Assembly: GCA_017452265.1 (NCBI GenBank)
Contig: JAFTMS010000019.1
Coordinates: forward strand, 124,001 to 188,000
DNA length: 64,000 nucleotides
Source of the DNA: Bacteroidales bacterium
Lineage (GTDB): Bacteria; Bacteroidota; Bacteroidia; Bacteroidales; UBA932
Direction of reading: 5' to 3'
Each line of letters starts with the position of its first letter. The stretch's first letter is position 1. Below the pieces are notes generated by a model. It made no database searches. It saw only the letters and a program-made list of their open reading frames with translations, and was not told the DNA's origin. Shown here one piece after another: positions 1-8,124 of this stretch. The position numbers and the translations under genes were made by a program.

Positions 1-517
1 ATATGCGCACTCTTCCTGAGAACGCCGCATGGACAGGGTCTCCGACATGAAGCGGCAGATCCACGCCCTGATGCCTCCTGCCCCTGCGCGGGCCGAACTT
101 GCCGCGGGGATGCACCTCGCCCTGGAACGGACAATGATACTGGTCCAGACTGTCCACCAGCCATATAGACCACGTGGCCGGCAGTTCCTCCAGCTTCGTC
201 CCGTACGGATTCGTGGCACCGTTTTCATCCCACGCGACATCATACACACCCGAAGCCTGCATGAATTCCGGAGTCTTGTAGTACTGCCACGTATTGTCCC
301 CGTATATTATCACCTTCACATGCTCATGAGCCGTGTCAAGCGTATCAATCGGATCGGACTCCGAATCAATCAGCGACTTCACGCTTTCAAGCGCCGGACG
401 GCGTATTACAAGCTGAGTCTTGAGTGTATCTATGCGTGCCGGATTTATGACTCCCGCCATAGCCGGGCACATGGTTCCGAAAAGCAGTGCGATAACGCAG
501 CCGAAAAGTCTCTTCAT
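1..517 (-). CDS. M23 family peptidase, C-terminus beyond window edge
   Basis: Reading leftward from an ATG near 517, the translation starts with a signal peptide (MKRLFGCVIALLFGTMCPAMA) and runs about 170 residues to the window edge without a stop. The last part contains HQGVDLPLHVGDPVHAAFSG, which matches the HxGxD zinc-ligand motif that opens M23 (LytM/lysostaphin) peptidase domains; the second HxH motif would lie outside the window. The expected role is periplasmic cleavage of peptidoglycan cross-links. It is the last visible gene of the leftward ruvX-def-pmm operon: its start region overlaps or nearly overlaps the phosphomannomutase stop (three in-frame ATGs lie just upstream at 530-538), so translational coupling is likely. 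Family is secure; the exact start is uncertain. Confidence 0.82.
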   Translation of the reverse strand, partial: MKRLFGCVIALLFGTMCPAMAGVINPARIDTLKTQLVIRRPALESVKSLIDSESDPIDTLDTAHEHVKVIIYGDNTWQYYKTPEFMQASGVYDVAWDENGATNPYGTKLEELPATWSIWLVDSLDQYHCPFQGEVHPRGKFGPRRGRRHQGVDLPLHVGDPVHAAFSGRVRI

Positions 518-534
518 AGGGCCGTGCTCCATCA

Positions 535-1890
535 TCATACCGCTCCGAACTGCTTTGTGAGGATTTCACGGACCTTTGCGACCTTTTCATCCAGCAATTC
601 CTGCGATGTCGCCTCGCAGAGGAATCTGAGATACGGTTCCGTATTCGAAGGCCTGATGTTGAACCACCAGTCGGAGAACTCCACACGGTAGCCGTCGAAG
701 TCCATGTATGCCGTTGCCTTTTCCTCAGCCATGAAATGGTCACGGACAGCATCCATAGCGCCCTTCTTGTCCTCGAGGCGGAAGTTGATCTCACCTGAAT
801 TCCGGTACTTCTCTATGCGTGCGATGAGCTGGCTGAGCGAAACGCCCTGAGCCTTCATCTTAGCGACCACATTGAGTATCAGGATGGAAGCAAGCAGTCC
901 GCTGTCCGAGTAGAAGAAGTCACGGAAATAATAATGTCCGGCAAGCTCTCCGCCATACACACCGTCGATTTCACGAAGCTTGCGGGCTGCAAAGGCGCGT
1001 CCCACCTTCCATGTCTGCATCACTCCGCCCATCGGCGCAAGATATTCCCCGACAGCCTTGGAGCTGCGTATGTCCTGTATCACGATGCCCTTCACTCCCC
1101 TTTCCTCGAGGAAATAATGGCCGAGCACAGCTATCATCAGGTCCGGAGATATGAAGCGGCTGTTCTCGTCCACGAACATCACACGGTCTGCATCTCCGTC
1201 GTAAATCACTCCCACATCTGCCTTCGTCTGCGCCACGAGGGCCTTCAGGGCCTCGACGTTCTTCTGCACCAGAGGGTTAGGCTCATGATTAGGGAATGTT
1301 CCGTCCAATTCCTCATATATATATGAAGGCTGGTCTCCGAAGATGTCACGTACGAAAAGCGAAGCCATACCGTTGGATACGTCCATGGCAATGTTCAGTC
1401 CCGACCAGTCGCCTTTGTATCTGAGAAGGAAATCCAGATACTCCTTACGTATATCCATCTGATGCACAGAGCCTTTCACATCGGCCGGAGGACACGGGCG
1501 TCCTGCCTCGATCCACTCCTTTATCTGGCCGAGACCATTGTCCAGGCCCACAGGAAGGGCATTCTCGCGTGAAACCTTCATGCCGTTGTACTCCGCCGGA
1601 TTGTGCGATGCCGTGATCTGGACGGAAGCCTTGAATCCGAAATCCGCAGTGCCGAAATACACCATCGGAGTGGTGCTGAGGCCTATATCATATACATCCG
1701 CACCTGCATCCGTGATGCCTTTGAGCAGATAGTCGTGTATCTCGTCCGAAGACGTCCTGCAGTCCCTTCCCACAAGAACCTTGTCGGCGGAAAGCAGCTC
1801 CGGAAGGAAGTAGCCGACCTTGTAGGCCACGTCCTTGTCGAAGTCCACATTGTAGACTCCCCTTATGTCATATGCGTGGAATGCACCCAT
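535..1890 (-). CDS. manB: Phosphomannomutase/phosphoglucomutase
   Basis: Alpha-D-phosphohexomutase of 451 aa that interconverts hexose 6-phosphate and hexose 1-phosphate, feeding nucleotide-sugar synthesis in the cytoplasm. All four family signatures are visible: the phosphoserine loop TASHNP with Ser95, the metal-binding loop DGDADR at 231-236, the sugar-specificity loop GGELAGH at 313-319, and the C-terminal phosphate-binding loop RPSNTEP at 413-419. Length is normal for the phosphomannomutase/phosphoglucomutase (ManB/AlgC-like) branch. The ATG lies 6 bp after the def stop, so it is co-transcribed with def and ruvX. Substrate preference for mannose over glucose cannot be decided from the motifs. 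Confidence 0.92.
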   Translation of the reverse strand: MGAFHAYDIRGVYNVDFDKDVAYKVGYFLPELLSADKVLVGRDCRTSSDEIHDYLLKGITDAGADVYDIGLSTTPMVYFGTADFGFKASVQITASHNPAEYNGMKVSRENALPVGLDNGLGQIKEWIEAGRPCPPADVKGSVHQMDIRKEYLDFLLRYKGDWSGLNIAMDVSNGMASLFVRDIFGDQPSYIYEELDGTFPNHEPNPLVQKNVEALKALVAQTKADVGVIYDGDADRVMFVDENSRFISPDLMIAVLGHYFLEERGVKGIVIQDIRSSKAVGEYLAPMGGVMQTWKVGRAFAARKLREIDGVYGGELAGHYYFRDFFYSDSGLLASILILNVVAKMKAQGVSLSQLIARIEKYRNSGEINFRLEDKKGAMDAVRDHFMAEEKATAYMDFDGYRVEFSDWWFNIRPSNTEPYLRFLCEATSQELLDEKVAKVREILTKQFGAV

Positions 1891-1896
1891 GATATA

Positions 1897-2448
1897 TTAA
1901 CGTTTGCTTTTGTATCTTGTCTGCACCGCCCCTTTCGTGATGGCCTGAAGCTTACGGGCAATCATCTTGCGGCGTATCGGCGAGATCTCGTCCACGAAAA
2001 GGCCGCCGTCCAGGTGCGAAAGTTCATGCTGCACCATACGGCAGCCGAAGCGGTCGAATTCCTCCACGACCTTCTCGAAATTCTCGTTGTAATACTCGAC
2101 CTTGATTCTTGAAGGGCGACGCACCTCGGCATAGATGCCCGGCACGCTGAGACAGCCTTCCGAATACTCGCACGTATCCTCGCTTTCCTCCAGGACGACA
2201 GGATTTATCATCGTCCTGCGGAAGTCCTTGAGATAGTCGTACGTTTCCGTAAGATCGGAACCGTCCACAATCACGACGCGGAGGTTCACGCCCACCTGAG
2301 GAGCAGCAAGTCCGCAGCCGTCAGCCACCTTCAACGTCTCCTTCATGTCCGAAATCAGCTTCGTGAGGCCTTCCCTGTCATTGAGGTCCGCCTCGGCATT
2401 CTCGTTCCTGAGCACGTCAGCTCCGTATAAATAAATAGGTAAAATCAT
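1897..2448 (-). CDS. def: Peptide deformylase
   Basis: Removes the formyl group from the N-terminal methionine of new proteins; a cytoplasmic metalloenzyme. The 183-aa product has the three diagnostic motifs: GCGLAAPQ at 44-51 (GxGLAAxQ), EGCLS at 97-101 whose Cys99 is a metal ligand, and HELSH at 141-145 (HExxH), followed by LDG. The ATG is 4 bp downstream of the ruvX stop and the stop is 6 bp upstream of the mutase start, so this is a tight operon. No missing residues. Confidence 0.97.
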   Translation of the reverse strand: MILPIYLYGADVLRNENAEADLNDREGLTKLISDMKETLKVADGCGLAAPQVGVNLRVVIVDGSDLTETYDYLKDFRRTMINPVVLEESEDTCEYSEGCLSVPGIYAEVRRPSRIKVEYYNENFEKVVEEFDRFGCRMVQHELSHLDGGLFVDEISPIRRKMIARKLQAITKGAVQTRYKSKR

Positions 2449-2452
2449 TATA

Positions 2453-2944
2453 TTATCTCCTTTTTCTTTTTGTCACTTTTGAGGACAACGAGTCCGGCAC
2501 AAGAGACGGATCCACTGCAAATTTCGGGCCTCCTGCCGTCCTGTCCATATAGCTCTGGAGTATGATGGCTGCACTTATCTTGTCGACGGACTCCTTGTCG
2601 CGTCTGTCCTTTGCCTTCATGCCTCCGTCAATCATGGCCCTATGCGCCAGAACCGACGTAAAGCGTTCATCCTCAAGGCTCACCGGTACATCCGGGAAAG
2701 CCTTCGCAAGCTGTTTGAGAAACACTTCCACATCCTTCGCCGCCTCCGAAGGAGCACCGTCCATATTCACGGGACAACCCACGACAAAACGCACCACATT
2801 CTCATTTTCAGCGTATTTTTTAAGATATTCTATTATCTTTGCAGATTGTACCGTTTCGAGGGCAGACGCAAAGATGCCGAGCGGGTCGCTCACTGCGACG
2901 CCGACCCGTTTTCGTCCGTAATCTATGCCTATTATCCTCTCCAT
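2453..2944 (-). CDS. ruvX: RuvX/YqgF pre-16S rRNA nuclease, RNase H fold
   Basis: A 163-aa protein of the YqgF/RuvX family, proposed to process the 5' end of 16S rRNA and earlier annotated as a Holliday-junction resolvase. The N-terminus GIDYGRKRVGVAVSDPLG carries the RNase H-fold first catalytic Asp; VVGCPVNMDG and a LEDERFTSV motif match the conserved middle of the family; and an Asp near the KISAAIILQSY segment closes the active site. It is the first gene of the leftward operon ruvX-def-manB-M23. Its ATG sits directly beside a divergent promoter-like element (see 2953-2983), so its transcript may have almost no leader. Confidence 0.93.
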   Translation of the reverse strand: MERIIGIDYGRKRVGVAVSDPLGIFASALETVQSAKIIEYLKKYAENENVVRFVVGCPVNMDGAPSEAAKDVEVFLKQLAKAFPDVPVSLEDERFTSVLAHRAMIDGGMKAKDRRDKESVDKISAAIILQSYMDRTAGGPKFAVDPSLVPDSLSSKVTKRKRR

Positions 2945-2952
2945 TCAAGGTG

Positions 2953-2983
2953 CAAAGTTAAATAAACAATTCAGAATGGCAAT
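2953..2983 (-). promoter_or_regulatory. Candidate promoter for ruvX operon
   Basis: On the minus strand TAACTTTG (2953-2960) matches the Bacteroidota -7 consensus TAnnTTTG exactly, and ATTG (2980-2983) lies 19 nt upstream as a partial -33 element. The predicted start would fall 2-4 nt before the ruvX ATG. The element overlaps the start codon of the divergent M23 gene at 2976. Confidence 0.45.
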
Positions 2984-3845
2984 GACACTTAAGAAGTCAC
3001 ATAGGAACAGGGAGCCGCGAAGCAGCAATTTCCGCCTTGCGCTGATTGACGACATGACCCATCAGCAGCTGCTGACCTTCCATTTCACGAAGACGAGCCT
3101 CGCCGTGACCCTCATAAGCATACTGGTCATCCTCTGCGTGGCCATATACGCGATTGTTGCGTACACACCGGTGAGGACGTTCATCCCGGGCTACCCCGAC
3201 GCACGTTCGAAGAGGGCCGCCATCCAGAACGCGATACGCATCGACTCGCTGGAAAGGGTCATCTACAAGTGGGAACTGTATTCGGAAAGCCTGAAGAGAG
3301 TGATGGAGGGCACCGACCCTCTCCAGCTCGACAGCATGATAAACGCCAACAGGCAGCAGGCGGAGAGCGCGACAGAAAGGCCGGCGATGAGGCAGCAGGA
3401 CTCTCTGCTCAGGCAGCATGTCCGGGAGGAGGAGCAGTTCGGCATCTCGGACCGCGACAGGAGGGATCTCCCGATCGAGGGCAGGCTGTTCTTCACCCCG
3501 CTCAAGGGAGTCGTCTCGCAGGGGTACGACCCGGCACTGCACCCGTATGTGGACATCACGGCACCGGCCGGCTCTGTCGTGAAGGCGACCCTGGACGGCA
3601 CGGTGATCTTCGCCGGGTGGAGCGAGGAGGCAGGATATACGATACAGATACAGCATGACGGCGACATAGTCTCGATATACAAGCACAACGAAAAGCTGCT
3701 CAAAGGCACCGGCGACAAGGTCGCTGCCGGATCGCCTATAGCCTTGGTGGGGAATACGGGAGCACTCACGACCGGAGACCACCTGCACTTCGAACTGTGG
3801 CACAAGGGCGAGACCGTGGATCCGACAAGATACATCAACTTCTAA
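2976..3845 (+). CDS. Membrane-anchored M23 family metallopeptidase
   Basis: A 289-aa envelope peptidase. I chose the ATG at 2976 rather than upstream in-frame codons that overlap ruvX. Residues 1-40 are basic and cytoplasmic, 41-63 form one transmembrane helix, then a helical spacer of about 100 residues leads to the C-terminal M23 domain (about 165-289). The domain shows HPYVD in the position of the HxxxD ligand motif and HLHFELW at the HxH motif. This layout matches Bacteroidota cell-division or shape-related M23 proteins that act on peptidoglycan from the periplasmic face. It begins the rightward operon with dxr (19 bp gap), rseP and a DUF4837 lipoprotein. Confidence 0.88.
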   Translation: MAMTLKKSHRNREPRSSNFRLALIDDMTHQQLLTFHFTKTSLAVTLISILVILCVAIYAIVAYTPVRTFIPGYPDARSKRAAIQNAIRIDSLERVIYKWELYSESLKRVMEGTDPLQLDSMINANRQQAESATERPAMRQQDSLLRQHVREEEQFGISDRDRRDLPIEGRLFFTPLKGVVSQGYDPALHPYVDITAPAGSVVKATLDGTVIFAGWSEEAGYTIQIQHDGDIVSIYKHNEKLLKGTGDKVAAGSPIALVGNTGALTTGDHLHFELWHKGETVDPTRYINF

Positions 3846-3864
3846 CGGCCGCAAAGGCAGCGAA

Positions 3865-5043
3865 ATGGACAAGAGAAGAATTGCAATATTAGGTTCGACG
3901 GGCTCTATCGGCAGGCAGGCCCTCGATGTAATCAGACAGCACCGGGACCTCTTCGAGGTGGAGCTGCTGACAGCCAACAACAGCTCCGACCTGCTGATAC
4001 GTCAGGCCATCGAGTTCGACGCCAACGCAGTGGTGATCTGCAACGAAGCGAAATATGAGGAGGTCTCGAAGGCCTTGAAGCCCCATTATATAAAGGTATT
4101 CGCGGGAATGAAGTCGGTATGCGACCTCGTGACGGGCGACAACATAGACATCGTGCTTACTTCGATGGTGGGATTCAGCGGGCTTTCGTCCACTGTGGCT
4201 GCTGTAAAGGCCGGCAAGACGATCGCGCTGGCCAACAAGGAGACGCTCGTGGCGGCAGGACAGATCGTCATGGACCTTGCCGCAAAGTGCCATGCACGCA
4301 TCCTCCCCGTGGATTCGGAGCACTCAGCGATATTCCAGTGCCTCATGGGTTCAGCAGGTGCCGACATAGAAAAGATACACCTGACGGCTTCTGGAGGCCC
4401 TTTCCGCACGTGGACACGGGAGCAGATCGCCGGGGCGACAAGAGCGCAGGCGCTCAACCATCCGAACTGGAGCATGGGCAGCAAGATCACGATAGATTCG
4501 GCGACCATGATGAACAAGGGACTCGAGATCATCGAGGCCCGATGGCTCTTCGGCACGCCGGGCGAGAAGATAAACGTCGTCGTGCATCCGGAATCGGTAA
4601 TCCATTCGATGGTGGAATATGCAGACGGCTCGGTCATCGCGCAGATGGGCCATCCGGACATGCGCGAGGCCATCCAGTTCGCGTTCAGCTATCCTTTCAG
4701 ACTGCCGCTGGACAACCGCAAGCTGAATTTCGCGGAGCTGGGAGGCATGTCCTTCTTCGCTCCGGATCCGGAGAAGTTCCCTGCACTCAGACTCGCCTAC
4801 GATTCCCTCTCGAAGGGCGGAAACATGGCCTGCATCATGAATGCGGCGAACGAAGCGGCTGTGGCGGCGTTCCTGCAGGAGCGCATCGGCTTCTATGACA
4901 TCACGGACGTCGTGGCAGAGTGCATGGCTGGTGCGGATTTTGCAGCAGAACCGGATCTGGACACAATCTTCCGGACGAATGAGGCATCATATGCAAAGGC
5001 TGCCGGCATCATAGACAGAATCGCCGGAAGAAAATCATTCTAA
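3865..5043 (+). CDS. dxr: 1-deoxy-D-xylulose 5-phosphate reductoisomerase
   Basis: Second step of the MEP isoprenoid pathway: NADPH-dependent conversion of DXP to MEP, cytoplasmic. The 392-aa product starts with the nucleotide loop GSTGSIG at 10-16, then ANKETLVAAG, the metal-binding VDSEHSAIFQ, the substrate loop ASGGPFR, the flexible-loop region HPNWSMGSKITIDSATMMNK, and HPESVIHSMVEY. Length and motif order are normal. It lies between the M23 gene and rseP, a common Bacteroidota order, with an 11-bp gap to rseP. Confidence 0.98.
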   Translation: MDKRRIAILGSTGSIGRQALDVIRQHRDLFEVELLTANNSSDLLIRQAIEFDANAVVICNEAKYEEVSKALKPHYIKVFAGMKSVCDLVTGDNIDIVLTSMVGFSGLSSTVAAVKAGKTIALANKETLVAAGQIVMDLAAKCHARILPVDSEHSAIFQCLMGSAGADIEKIHLTASGGPFRTWTREQIAGATRAQALNHPNWSMGSKITIDSATMMNKGLEIIEARWLFGTPGEKINVVVHPESVIHSMVEYADGSVIAQMGHPDMREAIQFAFSYPFRLPLDNRKLNFAELGGMSFFAPDPEKFPALRLAYDSLSKGGNMACIMNAANEAAVAAFLQERIGFYDITDVVAECMAGADFAAEPDLDTIFRTNEASYAKAAGIIDRIAGRKSF

Positions 5044-5053
5044 ACAAAGACAG

Positions 5054-6415
5054 ATGACGATTATACTGATAAAGGCTCTTCAGCTTATCATAGCTCTCGC
5101 CGTGCTCATCCTCGTGCATGAGTCCGGCCATTTCATATTTGCAAAGATGTTCGGCATACGTGTGGACAAGTTCTTCCTCTTCTTCGATGCCGGCGGCGTG
5201 AAGCTGTTCAGCACGAAGCAGAAGTGGTTCGTGAAGCTTTTCCCGAAGGCCGCGCAATGGGATACCGAATACGGCATAGGCTGGCTTCCGTTCGGAGGCT
5301 ACTGCAAGATCGCCGGCATGGTGGACGAATCCATGGACACGGAAGCCCTGAAGAACGAGCCGCAGCCGTGGGAGTTCAGGACGCATCCGGCATGGCAGAG
5401 GCTTCTGGTCATGGCAGGAGGCGTGCTCTTCAACTTCATCTTTGCAATCATCATGTACACGACGATCCTCGCCCAATGGGGAGAATCATACGTAAAGAAT
5501 GAAGGCACAAGTATATATGTGAACGAACTTGCATATGAAATGGGCTTCCGCACGGGCGACCGCATCCTCAGCTTCGACGACTATGTGCCGGAGAACTTCC
5601 ACATGCTTCAGGCAGACCTTGCGAGAAGGGACGTAAGCAAGGCGACCGTTCTGAGAGGAAGCGACACCCTCGACATATACATAGACCACAACATGATAGG
5701 CGAGGTGCTCAACAGCCCGAACATGTTCGACATTGCGAGGCCGTTCGTCATAAGCGGGATTCCCGAGAATTCGATAAACTACGGTTCCGACGTGCAGGCC
5801 GGAGACAAGGTGCTTGCACTTGCCGGAGAAAAGGTGGAATACCTGCAGGACGGACGCCCTGTGCTGGCGGAGCACAAGGGAACGGAAATCCCCGTGGAGC
5901 TGCTCAGAGGCAATGACACCATCGCTCTCGAGATGAAGGTGGACACAGCCGGTATGCTCGGAGTGGGCATCATGCCGCTGGATCCGGGCCTCATAGTGCA
6001 GAAGGAATACGGCATAATCGAAGCGATACCGGCAGGCTGCAGGAAGATGTTCAGCAGCGTGGGCGGCTATCTGCAGGATCTCAAGCTCGTCGCCACACCA
6101 AGCACGGAGGCCTACAAGCAGGTGGGAAGCTTCATCACCATCGGAAGGATGTTCCCGGCAGTCTGGGACTGGCACTATTTCCTTAACATGCTGGCGCTCC
6201 TGTCACTCATGTTAGGTGTGATGAACCTCATGCCGATTCCCGCCCTTGACGGAGGACACATCACGTTCACCATATACGAGATGCTCACAGGCAGGAAGCC
6301 GAGCGAAAAGTTCCTGATGGCAGCCCAGATGATAGGAATGCTGCTCGTGATGGGACTGCTTGTGCTTGCCTGCGGCAACGACTTTGCCTCCATAGGACAG
6401 CTATTGAGAAAATAA
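5054..6415 (+). CDS. rseP: RseP-type site-2 membrane zinc protease (M50)
   Basis: A 453-aa intramembrane protease that cuts transmembrane substrates such as anti-sigma factors or signal-peptide remnants. HESGH at 22-26 in the first transmembrane helix supplies two zinc ligands and the catalytic Glu, and the C-terminal MPIPALDGG motif (Asp about 399) supplies the third. Between them lie two regions consistent with periplasmic PDZ-like domains (roughly 140-230 and 240-320). Additional hydrophobic helices lie near 100-120, 378-398 and 425-440. The protein is complete and is transcribed after dxr. Confidence 0.96.
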   Translation: MTIILIKALQLIIALAVLILVHESGHFIFAKMFGIRVDKFFLFFDAGGVKLFSTKQKWFVKLFPKAAQWDTEYGIGWLPFGGYCKIAGMVDESMDTEALKNEPQPWEFRTHPAWQRLLVMAGGVLFNFIFAIIMYTTILAQWGESYVKNEGTSIYVNELAYEMGFRTGDRILSFDDYVPENFHMLQADLARRDVSKATVLRGSDTLDIYIDHNMIGEVLNSPNMFDIARPFVISGIPENSINYGSDVQAGDKVLALAGEKVEYLQDGRPVLAEHKGTEIPVELLRGNDTIALEMKVDTAGMLGVGIMPLDPGLIVQKEYGIIEAIPAGCRKMFSSVGGYLQDLKLVATPSTEAYKQVGSFITIGRMFPAVWDWHYFLNMLALLSLMLGVMNLMPIPALDGGHITFTIYEMLTGRKPSEKFLMAAQMIGMLLVMGLLVLACGNDFASIGQLLRK

Positions 6416-6431
6416 ACAAAAACAAATTGAT

Positions 6432-7463
6432 ATGAAACGGTTAATCAGACTCATGGCCGTAGCTCTTGCAGCCCTCGCCATGATTTCATGCAACTCAAAC
6501 AAGACGAGGAAGGCCCTCCTGCCGAACATCAGCGGCAAGGCCGGCGAAGTGCTCGTGGTCATAGACAAGGGCTACTGGGAAGGCAGCGTCGGAACGACGA
6601 TAAGGGACACGCTCGCGGCCGACTGCCCTTACCTTCCGCAGAAAGAGGCCATGTACACGCTTGTCAATGTCGCTCCGAGCGGCTTCGGCAACATGTTCCA
6701 GGTGCACAGGAACATCATCATCGTGAACATCAGCAAGGATGTCACGGAGCCCGGCGTCATCTTCAGCCAGGATGCATGGGCGGCACCTCAGTGCGTGATC
6801 CGCATCAATGCCCCGGACAGCGAGACCGCTGTGGAGCTCTTCAAGGAGAACAGCGGGAAGATCATCAAGATGCTTGAGACCGCAGAGCGCGACCGCGTCA
6901 TCCGCAACGCCAAAAGATACGAAGAGCACAAGCTCGCTCCGATTGTGTCAGAGATGGTCGGAGGCTCGCCACGGTTTCCTTCCGGTTATCAGCTCAAGAA
7001 GAAGACCTCCGACTTCATCTGGATAAGCTACGACATCCAGTACGTGACCCAGAACATCCTCATATACAAATATCCGGTCGTGGAGGGCGAGAACATGATG
7101 GACCTCGACAACATCCTCGAAGTGAATGCCGAAGTGCTCAAGGAAAACGTTCCGGGAATGTTCGAGAACACATGGATGGTGACAAGCCCGATCATAAAGC
7201 CGGGCATCGAGTACATAAAGTACAAGGGGCGCGATTTTGCCGAGATAAGGGGCCTTTGGGAAGTCCACAACGACTTCATGGGCGGTCCTTTCGTCGCACA
7301 CGCCTTCTACAGCCCTGACGGAAAGGAAATGATAGTCCTCGAAGGATTCGTCTATGCACCGAAATATGACAAGAGGCACTATCTGCGTCAGGTGGAATCG
7401 ATCCTCTACTCGTTCGAATGGGCAAAACCGAAGGAGAAGGAAGAGGAGGCTGCAATAAAATAG
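6432..7463 (+). CDS. DUF4837 family lipoprotein
   Basis: A 343-aa protein with a lipoprotein signal ending in ALAMISC, so it should be anchored in the outer or inner membrane. The body, with GKAGEVLVVIDKGYWEG near the start and PFVAHAFYSPDGKEMIVLEGFVY near the end, matches the conserved Bacteroidota DUF4837 family. No function is known for the family. It begins 16 bp after rseP and ends the operon; no catalytic motif is visible. Confidence 0.8.
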   Translation: MKRLIRLMAVALAALAMISCNSNKTRKALLPNISGKAGEVLVVIDKGYWEGSVGTTIRDTLAADCPYLPQKEAMYTLVNVAPSGFGNMFQVHRNIIIVNISKDVTEPGVIFSQDAWAAPQCVIRINAPDSETAVELFKENSGKIIKMLETAERDRVIRNAKRYEEHKLAPIVSEMVGGSPRFPSGYQLKKKTSDFIWISYDIQYVTQNILIYKYPVVEGENMMDLDNILEVNAEVLKENVPGMFENTWMVTSPIIKPGIEYIKYKGRDFAEIRGLWEVHNDFMGGPFVAHAFYSPDGKEMIVLEGFVYAPKYDKRHYLRQVESILYSFEWAKPKEKEEEAAIK

Positions 7464-7481
7464 GGTAAAAGAGCAAAAATA

Positions 7482-7513
7482 TTTGGTCAAATAAAAAACA
7501 TTTGCTACCTTTG
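7482..7513 (+). promoter_or_regulatory. Consensus Bacteroidota promoter for tRNA-Glu/rpsT
   Basis: TTTG at 7482-7485 and TACCTTTG at 7506-7513, separated by 20 nt, match the -33/-7 consensus TTTG-N19-21-TAnnTTTG exactly. Transcription would start around 7520, just ahead of tRNA-Glu. Confidence 0.85.
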
Positions 7514-7542
7514 CACTCCCATTTGATAAAAATGGTTTGTTC

Positions 7543-7614
7543 GGTCGGTTCGTCTATCGGTTAGGACTCAAGATTTTCATTCTTGCAAGAGGGGTTCGAT
7601 TCCCCTACCGACTA
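7543..7614 (+). tRNA. tRNA-Glu (TTC)
   Basis: A full cloverleaf can be drawn: acceptor stem 7543-7549 with 7607-7613 (closing with a G-U pair), the D arm starting GTCTATCGG, anticodon stem CAAGA/TCTTG around loop TTTTCAT giving anticodon TTC, and T arm AGGGG-TTCGATT-CCCCT. CCA is not encoded: the discriminator A is followed by CGA. It is followed after 24 nt by rpsT and probably shares its promoter. Confidence 0.93.
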
Positions 7615-7638
7615 CGAAAAATATAAAAAATAAGAACA

Positions 7639-7893
7639 ATGGCAAACCACGCTTCAGCAGACAAGCGCTATCGCCAGAGCGAGAGGCGCAGATTGCATAA
7701 TAAGTATTATGCAAAGACGACAAGGAACGCAATACGTGCGTTGAGAAACACAACCGACAAGGCAGCAGCAGAGGCAAACGCACCTAAGGTCTACTCGATG
7801 ATCGACAAGCTCGCAAAAATCGGTGTGATCCACAAGAACAAGGCTGCAAACCTCAAGAGCGGTATCGCAGTCTACATCAATAAACTTTCATAA
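7639..7893 (+). CDS. rpsT: 30S ribosomal protein S20
   Basis: An 84-aa, highly basic protein that binds 16S rRNA in the small subunit. The N-terminus [18 protein letters not shown] and the C-terminal [13 protein letters not shown] segment are typical of S20. It lies 24 nt downstream of tRNA-Glu in a shared transcript and is closed by a strong terminator at 7930. Confidence 0.97.
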   Translation: MANHASADKRYRQSERRRLHNKYYAKTTRNAIRALRNTTDKAAAEANAPKVYSMIDKLAKIGVIHKNKAANLKSGIAVYINKLS

Positions 7894-7929
7894 AGGAAGC
7901 TTCCCTTTTAAGGGTTTTCTTATAGCTGG

Positions 7930-7963
7930 AAAGTGGCAGTTCCAACAGGTCTGCCACTTTTTC
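7930..7963 (+). terminator. Rho-independent terminator after rpsT
   Basis: A perfect 10-bp stem AAAGTGGCAG (7930-7939) pairs with CTGCCACTTT (7951-7960) around an 11-nt loop, and the T run continues to 7962. Confidence 0.88.
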
Positions 7964-7971
7964 ATTAAAAT

Positions 7972-8047
7972 CGAGATGTAGCGCAGTTGGTAGCGCACTA
8001 CGTTCGGGACGTAGGGGTCGCGTGTTCGAGTCACGTCATCTCGACCA
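7972..8047 (+). tRNA. tRNA-Pro (CGG)
   Basis: Acceptor stem CGAGATG (7972-7978) pairs with CATCTCG (8037-8043). The anticodon stem CTACG/CGTAG holds the loop TTCGGGA with anticodon CGG, and the T arm contains TTCGAGT. Discriminator A and an encoded CCA complete the 3' end at 8047, unlike tRNA-Glu upstream. The left end of the mirror-image island (repeat at 8058) starts 11 nt after this gene. Confidence 0.94.
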
Positions 8048-8057
8048 AAGCAAAAGT

Positions 8058-8123
8058 TAAGCGTCCGGTTCCTTCACAGGGGCCGGACGCTTGTCAATAT
8101 TTATGTAAATAACCAGAAGGTTC
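8058..8123 (-). repeat. Island-end repeat, left copy (66 bp, inverted relative to 26577-26643)
   Basis: Read on the minus strand, this segment matches 26577-26643 with one 1-nt indel and one substitution over 66 bp. It begins 1 nt after the stop of the last gene of the left switch operon. Its inner part (8059-8092) is a hairpin with stem AAGCGTCCGG/CCGGACGCTT that can terminate transcription from both sides (tRNA-Pro and the left operon). It also contains ACATAAATATTGA (8094-8106), a 13-mer shared with the recombinase-site repeats at 18218 and 19416. Confidence 0.85.
8059..8092. terminator. Bidirectional terminator hairpin between tRNA-Pro and left switch operon
   Basis: A 10-bp perfect stem AAGCGTCCGG (8059-8068) / CCGGACGCTT (8083-8092) with a 14-nt loop lies between two converging transcripts. 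The U tract is weak on both strands, so efficiency is uncertain. Confidence 0.6.
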
Positions 8124-8124
8124 G

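Noticed and set aside
29-691. Long rightward frame at the left edge of the window
   Set aside because: It lies antisense to the M23 peptidase and phosphomannomutase genes, both with clear motifs; a shadow frame.
2834-2841. TATCTTTG -7 match upstream of the M23 gene at 2976
   Set aside because: It lies inside the ruvX coding region, with no TTTG at the -33 distance; too weak to list as a promoter.
7972-8123. Integration of the island at tRNA-Pro by a tyrosine-type integrase
   Set aside because: No direct repeat of the tRNA 3' end is found at the right boundary and no tyrosine integrase is present; the end repeats are inverted, which does not fit attL/attR.
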